The notes under the pieces: generated by a model
Seen by the model: only the letters and a program-made list of their open reading frames with translations
What the model was told of the DNA's origin: nothing
Databases searched by the model: none
DNA from: Paludibacteraceae bacterium
Lineage (GTDB): Bacteria; Bacteroidota; Bacteroidia; Bacteroidales; Paludibacteraceae
Length of the DNA: 64,000 bases
Assembly: GCA_017503075.1 (NCBI GenBank)
Contig: JAFVTU010000001.1
Coordinates: 1-64,000, forward strand
Direction of reading: 5' to 3'
Translations under genes and position numbers: made by a program
Shown: positions 8,183 to 17,351 of the stretch, piece by piece
How the letters are laid out: every line of letters begins with the position of its first letter
How positions within the stretch are numbered: the stretch's first letter is position 1

Positions 8183-9166
8183 ATGAGAGTAGCTATACTA
8201 GGTTCAGGTAGTTGGGCGACAGCCCTTGCCAAGATAGTGATGCACAATGTACCAGAAATCAATTGGTACATCCGCAAACAAGAAACAATCGACGAGTTTA
8301 TAGAAATTCGTCGAAATCCCAACCACTTGGAATGGGCATATTTTGACATATCGCGCATCAACTTCTCCGCAGATATCAACGCGGTAGTAGATCAATCCGA
8401 TTTGATTATTTTGGCTATTCCTTCTCCTTATATCAAACAAAGTTTGGATGATATAAAGATTGATATGTCTCAAAAATGCGTCATATCCGCTGTGAAAGGA
8501 ATGATCCCAGATGAGAATATGCTAGTGACTGATTATTTGCATGCACACTACAACATACCAGAAGAAAATTTAGGTGTGATTACTGGTCCATGTCATGCGG
8601 AAGAAATTGCATTGGAGCGCTTGAGCTATCTGACAATTGGTTGTAAGGATTCGGAAAAAGCCAACGAATGGCAACAGTTGTTCGACACGCCATACGTTCG
8701 CACCACCCCAAGCAATGATATGGAAGGATTGGAGTATGCGAGCATCATGAAGAATATCTATGCTATCGCGGCAGGCATATGCAAGAGTTTGCATTACGGA
8801 GATAACTTCCAAGCCGTATTGCTGACCAATGCGATGCATGAGATGATGCGTTTCGCCAAAGCTAAATCGGATATTCCACGCGACATTACAGATAGTGGTT
8901 ATCTAGGCGATGTGTTAGTGACTGCCTACTCCAACTTCTCTCGCAATCGCCAGTTCGGACAAATGATTGGCATGGGATATAGCGTAAAAGCTGCGCAAAC
9001 AGAAATGGAAATGGTGGCAGAAGGTTACTACGGCACGAAAGCCATTTGGCTTGCCAACCAAGATACACAAGTGGATTTACCTATTGTGGAAGCGGTATAC
9101 CAAATTCTATATAATAGGAGATCTGCAAAAACAGTCATTCGAGAATTAACTAAAAAATTTCAATAA
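8183..9166 (+). CDS. gpsA: NAD(P)-dependent glycerol-3-phosphate dehydrogenase
   Basis: Reduces dihydroxyacetone phosphate to sn-glycerol-3-phosphate for phospholipid synthesis. The 327-residue length matches GpsA. The Rossmann loop [13 protein letters not shown] is at residues 3-15. Conserved SAVKGM (about 92-97) and the substrate-binding segment [16 protein letters not shown] (about 183-198), carrying the second catalytic lysine, are present. It is followed only 5 bp later by pgi, so the two form an operon. No promoter of the TAnnTTTG type is obvious in the 76-bp gap, so some transcription may come from lysS read-through. Confidence 0.96.
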   Translation: MRVAILGSGSWATALAKIVMHNVPEINWYIRKQETIDEFIEIRRNPNHLEWAYFDISRINFSADINAVVDQSDLIILAIPSPYIKQSLDDIKIDMSQKCVISAVKGMIPDENMLVTDYLHAHYNIPEENLGVITGPCHAEEIALERLSYLTIGCKDSEKANEWQQLFDTPYVRTTPSNDMEGLEYASIMKNIYAIAAGICKSLHYGDNFQAVLLTNAMHEMMRFAKAKSDIPRDITDSGYLGDVLVTAYSNFSRNRQFGQMIGMGYSVKAAQTEMEMVAEGYYGTKAIWLANQDTQVDLPIVEAVYQILYNRRSAKTVIRELTKKFQ

Positions 9167-9171
9167 GCAAG

Positions 9172-10500
9172 ATGAATAATATTCAATTTTCCTATGGTAC
9201 AGCAGTTGCTGCAGAAGCAATCCATGCGTACAAACAGCAAGTAGCTCAAGCACAAGAGCAATTGGTAAATGGTACTGGTCTAGGCAATGACTTCCTCGGT
9301 TGGATGAACTTGCCAGCCGACATCCGTCCACAATTAGACGATATTCAAGCTACAGCAGACTTGCTGCGCAAAGAATGTGAAGTGATTGTATGCATTGGTA
9401 TTGGCGGTTCGTATCTTGGAGCTAAAGCCGTGATTGATGCCCTGACCAGCAGTTTTGCATGGTTGGAAGGCGAGAAACCAGCCATCGTATATGCAGGACA
9501 AAACATCGGCGAGGACTACCTCTATGAGTTGCAAGCTCTCCTCAAGAACAAGAAGTTTGGTATCATCAGCATTTCCAAGTCAGGTACTACCACCGAGCCA
9601 GCGTTGGCATTCCGCCTACTGAAGACTCAACTGGAAGAGCAACAAGGCAAGGAAGCTGCTAAACGCCTCATTGTATGTATCACCGATGCCAAACGCGGTG
9701 CACTCCGCACATTGGCTACCCAAGAGGGATACAAGACATATGTGATTGAAGATAATATCGGCGGTCGTTTCTCTGTGCTTTCGCCTGTAGGATTATTGCC
9801 TATTGCTTGCGCAGGATTGGATATCAAGGCCCTGATTGATGGTGCAGAACAGATGATGCAACAATGTGGTATTACTACCCCATTCGAGGAAAACCCAGCA
9901 GCTATCTATGCGGCTGCACGCAATAGTCTTTATCAAGAGCAAGGCAAGAAAGTAGAACTATTGGTAAACTTCCACCCAAAATTGCATAACATCAGCGAAT
10001 GGTGGAAGCAACTCTATGGCGAGTCTGAAGGTAAGGATGGCAAAGGTATCTTCCCTGCTAGTGTGGACTTCACCACCGACCTCCACTCTATGGGACAATA
10101 TATCCAAGATGGCGAACGCCACTTGTTTGAGACAGTGATTTCGGTGCTTGAGCCCAATCACACAGTGCCTTTCCCACACGATGATGCTAACCTCGACGGT
10201 TTGAACTTCTTGGCAGGTAAGCGCGTGGACGAGGTAAATAAGATGGCAGAGTTAGGCACGATGCTTGCGCATATTGATGGTGGTGTACCAAATATGAAGA
10301 TCACACTGCCTAAACTCAACGAATACTATATCGGACAATTGCTCTATTTCTTTGAGCGTGCGTGCGGTATCTCTGGCTATATCTTGGGTGTCAATCCATT
10401 CAACCAACCTGGCGTAGAGGCATACAAGAAGAACATGTTTGCTTTGCTCGACAAACCGGGCTACGAAGCAGAATCCGCTGCCATCAAAGCACGTTTATAA
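9172..10500 (+). CDS. pgi: Glucose-6-phosphate isomerase
   Basis: Interconverts glucose-6-phosphate and fructose-6-phosphate. At 442 residues it belongs to the short bacterial PGI type (about 440-450) rather than the 550-residue enterobacterial form. The nucleotide-free sugar-phosphate site shows [11 protein letters not shown] (76-86) and the phosphate-binding loop SKSGTTTEP (135-143). [11 protein letters not shown] (about 197-207) is the PGI signature, and the C-terminal helix holds the conserved lysine region [10 protein letters not shown]. It is co-transcribed with gpsA and ends at a strong terminator. Confidence 0.97.
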   Translation: MNNIQFSYGTAVAAEAIHAYKQQVAQAQEQLVNGTGLGNDFLGWMNLPADIRPQLDDIQATADLLRKECEVIVCIGIGGSYLGAKAVIDALTSSFAWLEGEKPAIVYAGQNIGEDYLYELQALLKNKKFGIISISKSGTTTEPALAFRLLKTQLEEQQGKEAAKRLIVCITDAKRGALRTLATQEGYKTYVIEDNIGGRFSVLSPVGLLPIACAGLDIKALIDGAEQMMQQCGITTPFEENPAAIYAAARNSLYQEQGKKVELLVNFHPKLHNISEWWKQLYGESEGKDGKGIFPASVDFTTDLHSMGQYIQDGERHLFETVISVLEPNHTVPFPHDDANLDGLNFLAGKRVDEVNKMAELGTMLAHIDGGVPNMKITLPKLNEYYIGQLLYFFERACGISGYILGVNPFNQPGVEAYKKNMFALLDKPGYEAESAAIKARL

Positions 10501-10530
10501 AATACTAGGCCCTCCTTGAGAGGTTGCTAG

Positions 10531-10571
10531 AAATAATAAAGGGACCGCAAACTGCAGTCCCTTTATTATTT
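10531..10571. terminator. Bidirectional terminator between pgi and the MATE gene
   Basis: A perfect 15-bp stem AAATAATAAAGGGAC / GTCCCTTTATTATTT with an 11-nt loop, giving a T-rich exit on both strands. It serves two convergent genes. Confidence 0.85.
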
Positions 10572-10593
10572 GTAATAGGTTTAGTATGGTATC

Positions 10594-11928
10594 TCATATC
10601 GCCTTTTGTACTGTCTTCCACGCAAAAGTAAGGTATAACACTCGCGCTGCTAAGTGGGCAAAGTAGGCGATATAGATAGATATGACATCCAATATTTGAT
10701 ATGTCGCAAGATAACCTATTACAAATGCCAATGCTGCATAGACCATGCCATTGCGAATTTGCTTGCCTGCTGTAGCACCCGTATAAATACCATCCCACAT
10801 AAATGCCAAGGTAGATACAATTGGCATAGCAATCAACCAACTAGTGTAATCGGCTAAACGCCCCAAAACAATGGAATCAGAAGTCATGGCACGATAAAAT
10901 TCTCCCGACCAAAGGGCAAAAATCAACGTAAAGACTACACCTACTCCTAAAGACCAGACAAATAACAAACGAACAACACGAGATATATCTGATTTATCTT
11001 GGTTCTTGTTTCCTGACTCCTGACCCAAACCCACATATTTTCCCACCAACGCTTCACCTGCATAGGCAAAACCATCTACGAAATAGGAGAAGAGCATAAA
11101 GAGTTTCATCATGATGGTGCTGACTGCCAATTCCACATCACCATATTTAGCTGCCAACGAAGTAAAACCTACATAGACCACCATGAAGCATAATGAACGA
11201 ATAAATATATTACCATTGAGCGTAAGCAAGCGACGCATGCCCTTCCCATCAAACGCCAAATGCCAAGGCGATAGCCCCTTCCAAAGATGGCGATATTTCG
11301 CTACTAGTATAATCGCAGCCACTGTCAAACCAGTAAATTGTGCGACCACCGTTCCTAATGCCACACCCAATGCGCCCATTGGCGTATAGACTGCCAACAC
11401 ATAACTGACCACCATATTCACCACATTGACTACAATATCCGTAACCATTGGGCTAATAGTATCTTGCATACCAATAAACCACCCCTTGAAAGCCATCAGC
11501 GACAAAGTGGCTGGGGCAGCCCATACACGAATAAAGAAGTACTCACGTGCAAAACTCGCTACCTCAGGAGAACACGGTACTAACATCAATACCAAATTCA
11601 CAAACAGCCACTGAATCAGCCAGATAAGTATGGCACCTATCAGCGCTATACCTATACTTTGGCTGAAAAGTCGTGCACACTCCACCCTATCTCCACGACC
11701 AAAAGCTTGCGCCGTCATACCACTTGTTCCTACGCGCAAGAAGCCAAAATTCCAATAGAGCAAATCAAACAGCATCGTGCCGATAGCTATACCGCCAATA
11801 GCAGTAGCATTGGAGATATGACCTACAATAGCCGTATCCACCAATCCAACCAATGGAATGGTGATGTTTGCTAAAATGCTTGGAATAGCAAGGCGCAATA
11901 TTTGATAATTAAGTGACTGTGATTTCAT
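10594..11928 (-). CDS. MATE-family efflux transporter
   Basis: A 444-residue inner-membrane protein with about twelve predicted hydrophobic segments arranged as two similar halves, as in MATE (DinF/NorM-like) cation-coupled drug and metabolite exporters. The start region SLNYQILRLAIPSILANITIP followed by LVGLVDTAIVGH (TM1-TM2) is characteristic, with the conserved aspartate in VDTAIVGH. The start is placed at ATG 11928 (MKSQSLNY). An upstream frame extension would run through the promoter. The transcription start predicted from the -7 box would lie at or next to the ATG, so the message is nearly leaderless. The substrate cannot be told. Confidence 0.9.
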   Translation of the reverse strand: MKSQSLNYQILRLAIPSILANITIPLVGLVDTAIVGHISNATAIGGIAIGTMLFDLLYWNFGFLRVGTSGMTAQAFGRGDRVECARLFSQSIGIALIGAILIWLIQWLFVNLVLMLVPCSPEVASFAREYFFIRVWAAPATLSLMAFKGWFIGMQDTISPMVTDIVVNVVNMVVSYVLAVYTPMGALGVALGTVVAQFTGLTVAAIILVAKYRHLWKGLSPWHLAFDGKGMRRLLTLNGNIFIRSLCFMVVYVGFTSLAAKYGDVELAVSTIMMKLFMLFSYFVDGFAYAGEALVGKYVGLGQESGNKNQDKSDISRVVRLLFVWSLGVGVVFTLIFALWSGEFYRAMTSDSIVLGRLADYTSWLIAMPIVSTLAFMWDGIYTGATAGKQIRNGMVYAALAFVIGYLATYQILDVISIYIAYFAHLAARVLYLTFAWKTVQKAI

Positions 11929-11932
11929 GGCA

Positions 11933-11964
11933 CAAAGGTACAAAAAAAAATGCACATACACAAA
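11933..11964 (-). promoter_or_regulatory. MATE gene promoter, almost abutting the start codon
   Basis: The -7 box TACCTTTG (11933-11940) ends 4 bp before the ATG. A TTTGTGTATGTGCA element (11951-11964) with a T-run stands at -33. Confidence 0.75.
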
Positions 11965-11996
11965 CGGTATGCGCATTTTCCAATACTTTTCAATAT

Positions 11997-12035
11997 CCGA
12001 TATTCGATAACCGATACCCGATAACCGATACCCGG
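11997..12035. repeat. Short tandem repeat after the acyl-CoA synthetase gene
   Basis: About three imperfect copies of CCGATAYYCGATAA. The repeat lies immediately downstream of the acyl-CoA synthetase stop and fills most of the gap to the MATE promoter. Confidence 0.8.
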
Positions 12036-12036
12036 A

Positions 12037-13689
12037 TTAACTATACAAGAATCGTTTGATACTACGCTTTGGAGTCTTCTCGAACTCTTTCTCTACCACC
12101 TCAATAGCAGTCACTTGGCTATATTGAGGCAATTGCTTATTAAGCTCCTGACGATTGCTATCCATCACCTCAAAGATATTTTTGCCAGCCAATTGCTTTT
12201 TAGCTGCCTCTGAGTTGTCTGGATAAACCAATGCTACCAATTTTTGGTCGCGTTGCACTACCACTGACTCTAGTACGAATGGCAAACTATTGAGTTTGTC
12301 CTCAATCTCCTCTGGGTAAATATTTTGTCCGCTAGGACCAAGCAACATATTCTTGCTACGACCGCGAAGGAAGAGGTTACCCTCTTTATCAATGATACCT
12401 AGGTCACCCGTACGCATCCATCCATCTTCGGTAAACGCTTCTTTAGTGGCTTCTTCGTTCTTATAGTAACCCATCATCACGTTTACGCCGCGTACTTGCA
12501 ACTCACCCTCTTTGGTAGCAGGATCTTCCGAGTCAATACGCATTTCCATGCCCACAATACCTTTACCGCATGAGCGATATACATACTTGTACCAATCTTC
12601 GTAAGTGATAAGCGGAGCGCACTCGGTCATACCATAACCTACGCAATACATGAAGTGCATATCATGCATACATTTCTCCACTTCCTCGTTGAGTGCTGCA
12701 CCACCAATAATCAAGAAACGCAACTTACCACCGAAGGCTTGCAACAAAGTATTACCCACTTTCTTATGCAATAGTTTGTTGATACCTGGCGTTTTCCAAA
12801 GTACTTTCATCAATGGTTTATTGATTACAGGCAACACTTTACCCTTGATAATCTTCTCGATAACCAAAGGTACAGTCAAAATCATAAATGGATGCACTTG
12901 TGCAAATGCGCGCATCAAAACCGATGGAGTTGGTGCTTTGGTCAAGAAATACACCTCTGCGCCATCGCATACTTGGTACAAGAACTCAAACATCAAACCA
13001 AACATATGCGCGATAGGCAACATACTCAGCACTTTATCACCTGCTTGGTGAGGAATACGTTTCACAGCAAAGTCGATATTTCCACTCAAGTTCTTATGGC
13101 TAATCATCACGCCCTTAGGATTACCAGTCGAGCCAGAAGTATAATTGATCAATGCTAATTCATTGATATTGTCAGTAGGATAATTCAAATCCTCTGCCTT
13201 CACGCCATTTGGGTATTCTTTCTTAAATACCTCATCCACAGCAGCGTACTTCTTCTCCACCTCTTCGGATGCAGCATGTTTCAACGAGAAATCATCCATG
13301 AATACCATTGCTGTTAGACCAGGCATTTCGTTGGCATCAACCTTCTTCAACACATTAGGTCCTACATATAGCAACTTTGCCTCAGAGTGGTTAACCAATG
13401 CATGCACGCCTTCAGCAGTAAAGTCTGGCAGAATACTTACAGCAACTGCCTTATAAGTCTCAACAGCCAAGAATGTCAAACCCCAATTAGCGCAGTTGCG
13501 ACCGCAAAGTGCAATCTTATCGCCTTCCTTAAGACCCAGTTCGCGGAAAGTAGTGTGCAAACGAGCTATTTCGTTCGCCACTTCACCATATGTATACGAT
13601 GTATTACCATCTAAATCCTTCATTGCCAACACGTCCCACTTGTTGACAATCGTGTTTTGGAGATACTCCAAATAATGTTTTAATTCCAT
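12037..13689 (-). CDS. AMP-binding long-chain acyl-CoA synthetase-like protein
   Basis: A 550-residue member of the adenylate-forming family that activates carboxylic acids as acyl-AMP and then acyl-CoA. The P-loop signature INYTSGSTGNPKGVM is at 181-195. GYGMTECAPL (mid-protein) and GWMRTGDLGI are motifs A5 and A7, and the C-terminal lysine is in KTPKRSIKRFLY. The sequence resembles FadD/ACSL-type long-chain enzymes rather than acetyl-CoA synthetase. A palindrome at 13735-13752, nearly identical to one upstream of the neighbouring SDR gene, suggests control by the adjacent TetR regulator. With the SDR and aldehyde dehydrogenase it could complete conversion of fatty alcohols or aldehydes to acyl-CoA. 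Confidence 0.92.
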   Translation of the reverse strand: MELKHYLEYLQNTIVNKWDVLAMKDLDGNTSYTYGEVANEIARLHTTFRELGLKEGDKIALCGRNCANWGLTFLAVETYKAVAVSILPDFTAEGVHALVNHSEAKLLYVGPNVLKKVDANEMPGLTAMVFMDDFSLKHAASEEVEKKYAAVDEVFKKEYPNGVKAEDLNYPTDNINELALINYTSGSTGNPKGVMISHKNLSGNIDFAVKRIPHQAGDKVLSMLPIAHMFGLMFEFLYQVCDGAEVYFLTKAPTPSVLMRAFAQVHPFMILTVPLVIEKIIKGKVLPVINKPLMKVLWKTPGINKLLHKKVGNTLLQAFGGKLRFLIIGGAALNEEVEKCMHDMHFMYCVGYGMTECAPLITYEDWYKYVYRSCGKGIVGMEMRIDSEDPATKEGELQVRGVNVMMGYYKNEEATKEAFTEDGWMRTGDLGIIDKEGNLFLRGRSKNMLLGPSGQNIYPEEIEDKLNSLPFVLESVVVQRDQKLVALVYPDNSEAAKKQLAGKNIFEVMDSNRQELNKQLPQYSQVTAIEVVEKEFEKTPKRSIKRFLYS

Positions 13690-13717
13690 ATTATTTGTAT
13701 TTTATGAATTATCGGCT

Positions 13718-13726
13718 GCAAAGATA
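13718..13726 (-). promoter_or_regulatory. -7 box of the acyl-CoA synthetase gene
   Basis: TATCTTTGC on the minus strand, about 29 bp before the ATG at 13689. The palindrome at 13735-13752 lies just upstream, between this box and a TTTG at 13751-13754. Confidence 0.7.
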
Positions 13727-13734
13727 CTATATAT

Positions 13735-13752
13735 TTTTCGAACACGCGTTCA
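13735..13752. promoter_or_regulatory. Putative TetR operator 1
   Basis: TTTTCGAACACGCGTTCA, with core GAAC-N4-GTTC. It matches operator 2 (14500-14517, read on the minus strand) at 16 of 18 positions and overlaps the -33 region of the acyl-CoA synthetase promoter, a position suited to repression. Confidence 0.6.
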
Positions 13753-13818
13753 AAAATATACAATTATGTTATTTTTTTTGAAATATAATATATTTTTTTT
13801 TATAAAATGTATAAAAAA

Positions 13819-14421
13819 TTAAGATTTTTGCTTCTTTATTAATTTATATAGGTAATTATATTGTTGTGGAAACATATCAAAATTGATAGGAACACTACTT
13901 CTGCCAGGATCCCATCCATCTTTTATATGAAGGAACATCTGAGCAGTAGTCTCAATTTGCACATCACCACGTATCTCGCCCGCGCGCATACTATTTTTAA
14001 TAGCTTGTATCCACAAACTCAATTCGTGTTCATACAACTTACGGGCTTTTTTATGTAGTTCAGGAAAACGACTATATGCAGTGTACATCACTGTCACCAC
14101 ATTTGAAATATTGATATTTTTATTTTCAACTAGATTGTAGATATCTTGTAACTGATTGATGTAGTACAACATAGTATCTATCATCTCAGGGATGGTATCA
14201 GTATCCTTTACTCTACTCAAGGCACGTTGTTTAGGTTGGATAAGATACATACTTACAGCCTCCTGAAATAGTTCCTCTTTATCCTTAAAATAGTAATACA
14301 ACGTACCACGCCCCATGTTCAACGCTGCTTGCAAGTCTGTGATTGACACATTGGCATAGCCCTCGATCATATACAATTCGATTGCTTTCAGCAGTATTTT
14401 TTCTCGTCTATCTTCTACCAT
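13819..14421 (-). CDS. TetR/AcrR-family transcriptional regulator
   Basis: A 200-residue one-component regulator. The N-terminal helix-turn-helix occupies about 1-50: ILLKAIELYMIEGYANVSITD, then LNMGRGTLYYYFKDKEELF, the recognition helix with the family's YYYF. The remaining helices form a ligand pocket with little sequence conservation. It sits between the acyl-CoA synthetase gene and a divergent SDR-aldehyde dehydrogenase pair. Similar palindromes stand upstream of both target units, so it probably senses a fatty acid, fatty aldehyde or acyl-CoA. ATG 14421 is used; the frame extension upstream contains the promoter box. The 3' gap 13753-13818 is A/T-rich and holds no gene. Confidence 0.9.
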   Translation of the reverse strand: MVEDRREKILLKAIELYMIEGYANVSITDLQAALNMGRGTLYYYFKDKEELFQEAVSMYLIQPKQRALSRVKDTDTIPEMIDTMLYYINQLQDIYNLVENKNINISNVVTVMYTAYSRFPELHKKARKLYEHELSLWIQAIKNSMRAGEIRGDVQIETTAQMFLHIKDGWDPGRSSVPINFDMFPQQYNYLYKLIKKQKS

Positions 14422-14450
14422 AATGCATTCGATTTTATGCTTTTTCGGCT

Positions 14451-14483
14451 GCAAAGGTATTAAAAATATTTTATACTCGCAAA
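14451..14483 (-). promoter_or_regulatory. TetR gene promoter
   Basis: -7 TACCTTTGC (14451-14459 region) and -33 TTTG (14480-14483), separated by 20 bp. The operator at 14500-14517 lies immediately upstream. Confidence 0.7.
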
Positions 14484-14499
14484 TTTTTTTGCAAAAAAC

Positions 14500-14517
14500 T
14501 GAACGTTTGTTCGAAAA
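14500..14517. promoter_or_regulatory. Putative TetR operator 2
   Basis: TGAACGTTTGTTCGAAAA. Its reverse complement TTTTCGAACAAACGTTCA matches operator 1 at 16 of 18 positions. It covers the -33 TTTG of the SDR promoter and borders the regulator's own promoter, allowing control of both directions. Confidence 0.6.
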
Positions 14518-14533
14518 TAATGCACTACTTTTG
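14505..14533 (+). promoter_or_regulatory. Promoter of the SDR-aldehyde dehydrogenase unit
   Basis: TTTG (14505-14508) and TACTTTTG (14526-14533), 17 bp apart. The -33 lies inside operator 2. Confidence 0.6.
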
Positions 14534-14584
14534 TCGCCGATTTGGTACAGAAATTGTAGTAATATTAATAAAAACTATTTTAAT

Positions 14585-15388
14585 ATGAAAATCAAGAATA
14601 CAAATATACTGATCACGGGAGGTGCATCAGGAATAGGAAAAATAATGGGGCGTCTTGCTCTGGAGAAAGGCGCGAAGTCACTGATTATATGGGATATCAA
14701 TCCAGATAACCTCGAGTCCACCAAAGCCGAGTTTGCCACTTTAGGCACGGTCTTTACCTATGCCGTGAATGTGGCAGATAGCGATGCGGTCATCGCTGCA
14801 TACCAACGTGTAAAAGAGGAGTGTGGCAATGTGGACATACTCATCAACTGCGCAGGTATTGTTCGCGGTAACAATACGTTTGACCACCAAACTATCCAAG
14901 ATATCCGCCTCACGATGGACGTCAATACTGTCGCACCCATGGTGCTCACCTTGCAAGTATTGCCCGATATGCTCAAGCGCAATCGTGGACATATCTGCAA
15001 TATTGCTTCGGCAGGAGGCATGTTAGGTAACCCTAAAATGTCGGTCTATGGTGCTAGCAAATGGGCAGTGATCGGTTGGAGTGAGAGCATGCGCATCGAA
15101 TTACAGCAACGCAAAGCTAATGTACATGTGACCACCGTCGCACCTTACTTCATCAGCACGGGCATGTTCCAAGGTGTGCGTTCTATCTTCCCTATCCTCA
15201 AGCCCGAACCAACGGCAAAGAAGATTATCCGTGCCATCGAACGCAATACCATCTTTGCAGGCATACCTTTTGGCTATCATTTCATACGTTTCTGGCAAGC
15301 TATTCTGCCATTGCGCGTATTCGACTGGCTCTTTGGCACAGTTTTTGGCATCTATCGTACAATGGATAATTTCACAGGACGTAAATAA
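14585..15388 (+). CDS. Short-chain dehydrogenase/reductase, retinol/fatty alcohol dehydrogenase-like
   Basis: A 267-residue classical SDR. The coenzyme loop TGGASGIG is at 11-18, and the N-terminal NCAG at 88-91. The catalytic Ser, Tyr and Lys are Ser142, Tyr155 and Lys159 (YGASK). The C-terminus has an extra hydrophobic stretch (FIRFWQAILPLRVFDWLFG, about 239-257), as in membrane-associated SDRs acting on lipid alcohols and retinoids. Acidic residue D37 after the second strand favours NAD. ATG 14585 follows the promoter by about 50 nt; earlier in-frame codons lie upstream of the transcript start. The aldehyde dehydrogenase gene follows after 8 bp, so alcohol-to-aldehyde oxidation is a reasonable inference. 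Confidence 0.9.
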   Translation: MKIKNTNILITGGASGIGKIMGRLALEKGAKSLIIWDINPDNLESTKAEFATLGTVFTYAVNVADSDAVIAAYQRVKEECGNVDILINCAGIVRGNNTFDHQTIQDIRLTMDVNTVAPMVLTLQVLPDMLKRNRGHICNIASAGGMLGNPKMSVYGASKWAVIGWSESMRIELQQRKANVHVTTVAPYFISTGMFQGVRSIFPILKPEPTAKKIIRAIERNTIFAGIPFGYHFIRFWQAILPLRVFDWLFGTVFGIYRTMDNFTGRK

Positions 15389-15396
15389 ATATACTT

Positions 15397-16755
15397 ATGC
15401 AACAATATATTTCCACCACTCGACAAAAGCAAAAAGCTTTCTTCCACTCTGGCGCTACCCTTGCGCTACCTTTCCGCAAGCAAATGCTTCGCAAGTTATC
15501 CGACGCCATGCACCAATATAAGAAGCCACTTGCTGAAGCCCTTTGGACAGACTTGCACAAGTCCTACGAGGAGGCATACCTCACCGAACTAAGCATTGTC
15601 TATGGTGAGATACGCAATCACCTCAAGCATATGCGCCGTTGGGCGCGCCCCGAACGCAAATGTTCGCCTATTGCGATTATGCCTGCTACCAGCAAGGTTA
15701 TCAAAGAGCCGCTTGGCAATACGCTCATCATTGCGCCATGGAACTACCCTGTGCAATTGCTGCTCAACCCATTGGTAGGTGCCATTTCTGCTGGCTGTAC
15801 AGCCATGCTCAAGCCCTCGCCATACGTACCACACGTATCGGCAGTACTCACTGAGATGATTCGCGCCACTTTCCCCGAGGAGTATATCGCTATTGTTGAG
15901 GGAAACCGTCAGGTTAATCAAATGCTGCTTGCTGAGCGATGGGACTTAATATTCTTCACAGGCAGCCCTTCGCTAGGAAAGATGGTCATGGAAGCAGCCT
16001 CGAAGCACCTCACTCCTGTTGTGCTGGAGTTGGGTGGCAAGAGTCCATGTATCATTGACAAGTCCGCCGACCTTAAAGTGGCAGCCAAACGCGTGGCATG
16101 GGGCAAAGCCCTCAATGCAGGACAAACATGTATTGCACCTGATTATCTGATGATTCATGAGGACGTAAAAGATAAGTTCCTCAAACTATTGGTCAAAGAG
16201 TGGAAACACCTACTAACCAAAGACCCACAAAAGGCAAAACACTTTGTCCGCATCGTCAGCGACAAAGCATTGGAGCGTTTGATTGGCTATATGGATAATG
16301 GAACTATTTATCATGGCGGTAAGTACGATAAGGAAACACGCTACCTCAGCCCAACCATACTGACTAATGTATCGGAGGACGCTCCAGTGATGCAAGAGGA
16401 GATTTTCGGTCCAATCTTCCCCGTGCTGACATTCAAGGAGATTGATGAGGTTATCACTTTTGTTACCGACCGTGAGAGGCCATTGGCATTGTATTATTTC
16501 GGCACCAATGGCGATTATGTATTGCGCCACACATCTTCAGGCGGTGCTTGTGTGAACGATGTGATTATGCACATAGTGAATCACGACGTGCCCTTTGGTG
16601 GTGTAGGCAATTCGGGCATGGGGGCATATCATGGCAAGGAGAGTTTCATGACTTTCTCTCACCGCCGTTCGGTAGTCTCTACCCCAACCTTCGTGGACAT
16701 GCCTTTCCGCTACATGCCGTATAAGCTATTCAAACTCATAAAGAAAATGGTGTAG
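15397..16755 (+). CDS. Aldehyde dehydrogenase, family 3-like
   Basis: A 452-residue NAD(P)-dependent aldehyde dehydrogenase of the short ALDH3 type, which includes fatty aldehyde dehydrogenases. Motifs are APWNYP with the oxyanion Asn at 116, FFTGS (186-190), the general-base Glu211 in ELGGKSP, and the nucleophile Cys245 in NAGQTCIAP. EIFGPIFPV and the C-terminal HGKESFMTFSHRRSV are typical of family 3. It is the second gene of a two-gene unit with the SDR and ends in a terminator hairpin that contains its stop codon. Predicted role: oxidising long-chain aldehydes to acids for the acyl-CoA synthetase. Confidence 0.93.
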   Translation: MQQYISTTRQKQKAFFHSGATLALPFRKQMLRKLSDAMHQYKKPLAEALWTDLHKSYEEAYLTELSIVYGEIRNHLKHMRRWARPERKCSPIAIMPATSKVIKEPLGNTLIIAPWNYPVQLLLNPLVGAISAGCTAMLKPSPYVPHVSAVLTEMIRATFPEEYIAIVEGNRQVNQMLLAERWDLIFFTGSPSLGKMVMEAASKHLTPVVLELGGKSPCIIDKSADLKVAAKRVAWGKALNAGQTCIAPDYLMIHEDVKDKFLKLLVKEWKHLLTKDPQKAKHFVRIVSDKALERLIGYMDNGTIYHGGKYDKETRYLSPTILTNVSEDAPVMQEEIFGPIFPVLTFKEIDEVITFVTDRERPLALYYFGTNGDYVLRHTSSGGACVNDVIMHIVNHDVPFGGVGNSGMGAYHGKESFMTFSHRRSVVSTPTFVDMPFRYMPYKLFKLIKKMV

Positions 16756-16772
16756 CAATTTTGCTACACCAT
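16747..16772. terminator. Terminator between the aldehyde dehydrogenase and NUDIX genes
   Basis: A perfect stem of 11-12 bp, ATGGTGTAGCAA / TTGCTACACCAT, with a tiny loop. The left arm contains the aldehyde dehydrogenase stop codon. The genes are convergent, so it may act in both directions. Confidence 0.7.
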
Positions 16773-16798
16773 TCCCAAAACCATAAACACTAAACGCA

Positions 16799-17350
16799 CT
16801 ACTGCGCAAAATACTTCCACAGTGGCGCAGCATGCAGTGCCTGAACTATCTCTCCCGTTTCTAGCAGTTGCTTCACTTCCTCCCGCTTCAGCACATGCAC
16901 TCGGATATCTTCTGTAGGCTCTTGATGTTGATCTCGCAATCGCTCTACTTCCGTCGCTAAGAACGTATAACTCAGATTCTTATGATTAGTTGGGTTAGGC
17001 GATAAGGTCATAAATAGTTGCCACTCTCCCCCACCAAATCCTGTCTCTTCGCTTAGTTCCCTCTGGGCGGCTTGCAAAGGTGTTTCGCCTGGGTCAATCA
17101 CACCTGCCACCAATTCATAATGCGTCTCTCCTAGACCATGACGGTATTGATCTTCCATCACAAAATCGCCATCCTTGGTAATCGCTATCACATTGATCCA
17201 ATCGGGAAAATCCAACACAAACCATGTCGGAATCTGCTTACCCGAAGGCAACTCCACCAACTCTTGGCGCACATTCAACCATGGACCAAGATTCAATATA
17301 TTCTCCGACTTGAGTACTTTCCAAACTCTATTTTCTAGTTTCTCAATCAT
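16799..17350 (-). CDS. NUDIX hydrolase, ADP-ribose pyrophosphatase-like
   Basis: A 183-residue NUDIX enzyme. The Nudix box G-x5-E-x7-REUxEExGU fits residues 83-105 (GVIDPGE ... RELSEETGF). The N-terminal beta region and the VMEDQYRHGLGE segment (64-75) resemble the ADP-ribose/ADP-sugar pyrophosphatase subgroup, which yields AMP plus a sugar phosphate. It is the last gene of a long leftward run; the SDR stop is only 1 bp upstream of its start, so the two are translationally close. The exact substrate is not readable from the sequence. Confidence 0.88.
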   Translation of the reverse strand: MIEKLENRVWKVLKSENILNLGPWLNVRQELVELPSGKQIPTWFVLDFPDWINVIAITKDGDFVMEDQYRHGLGETHYELVAGVIDPGETPLQAAQRELSEETGFGGGEWQLFMTLSPNPTNHKNLSYTFLATEVERLRDQHQEPTEDIRVHVLKREEVKQLLETGEIVQALHAAPLWKYFAQ

Positions 17351-17351
17351 A

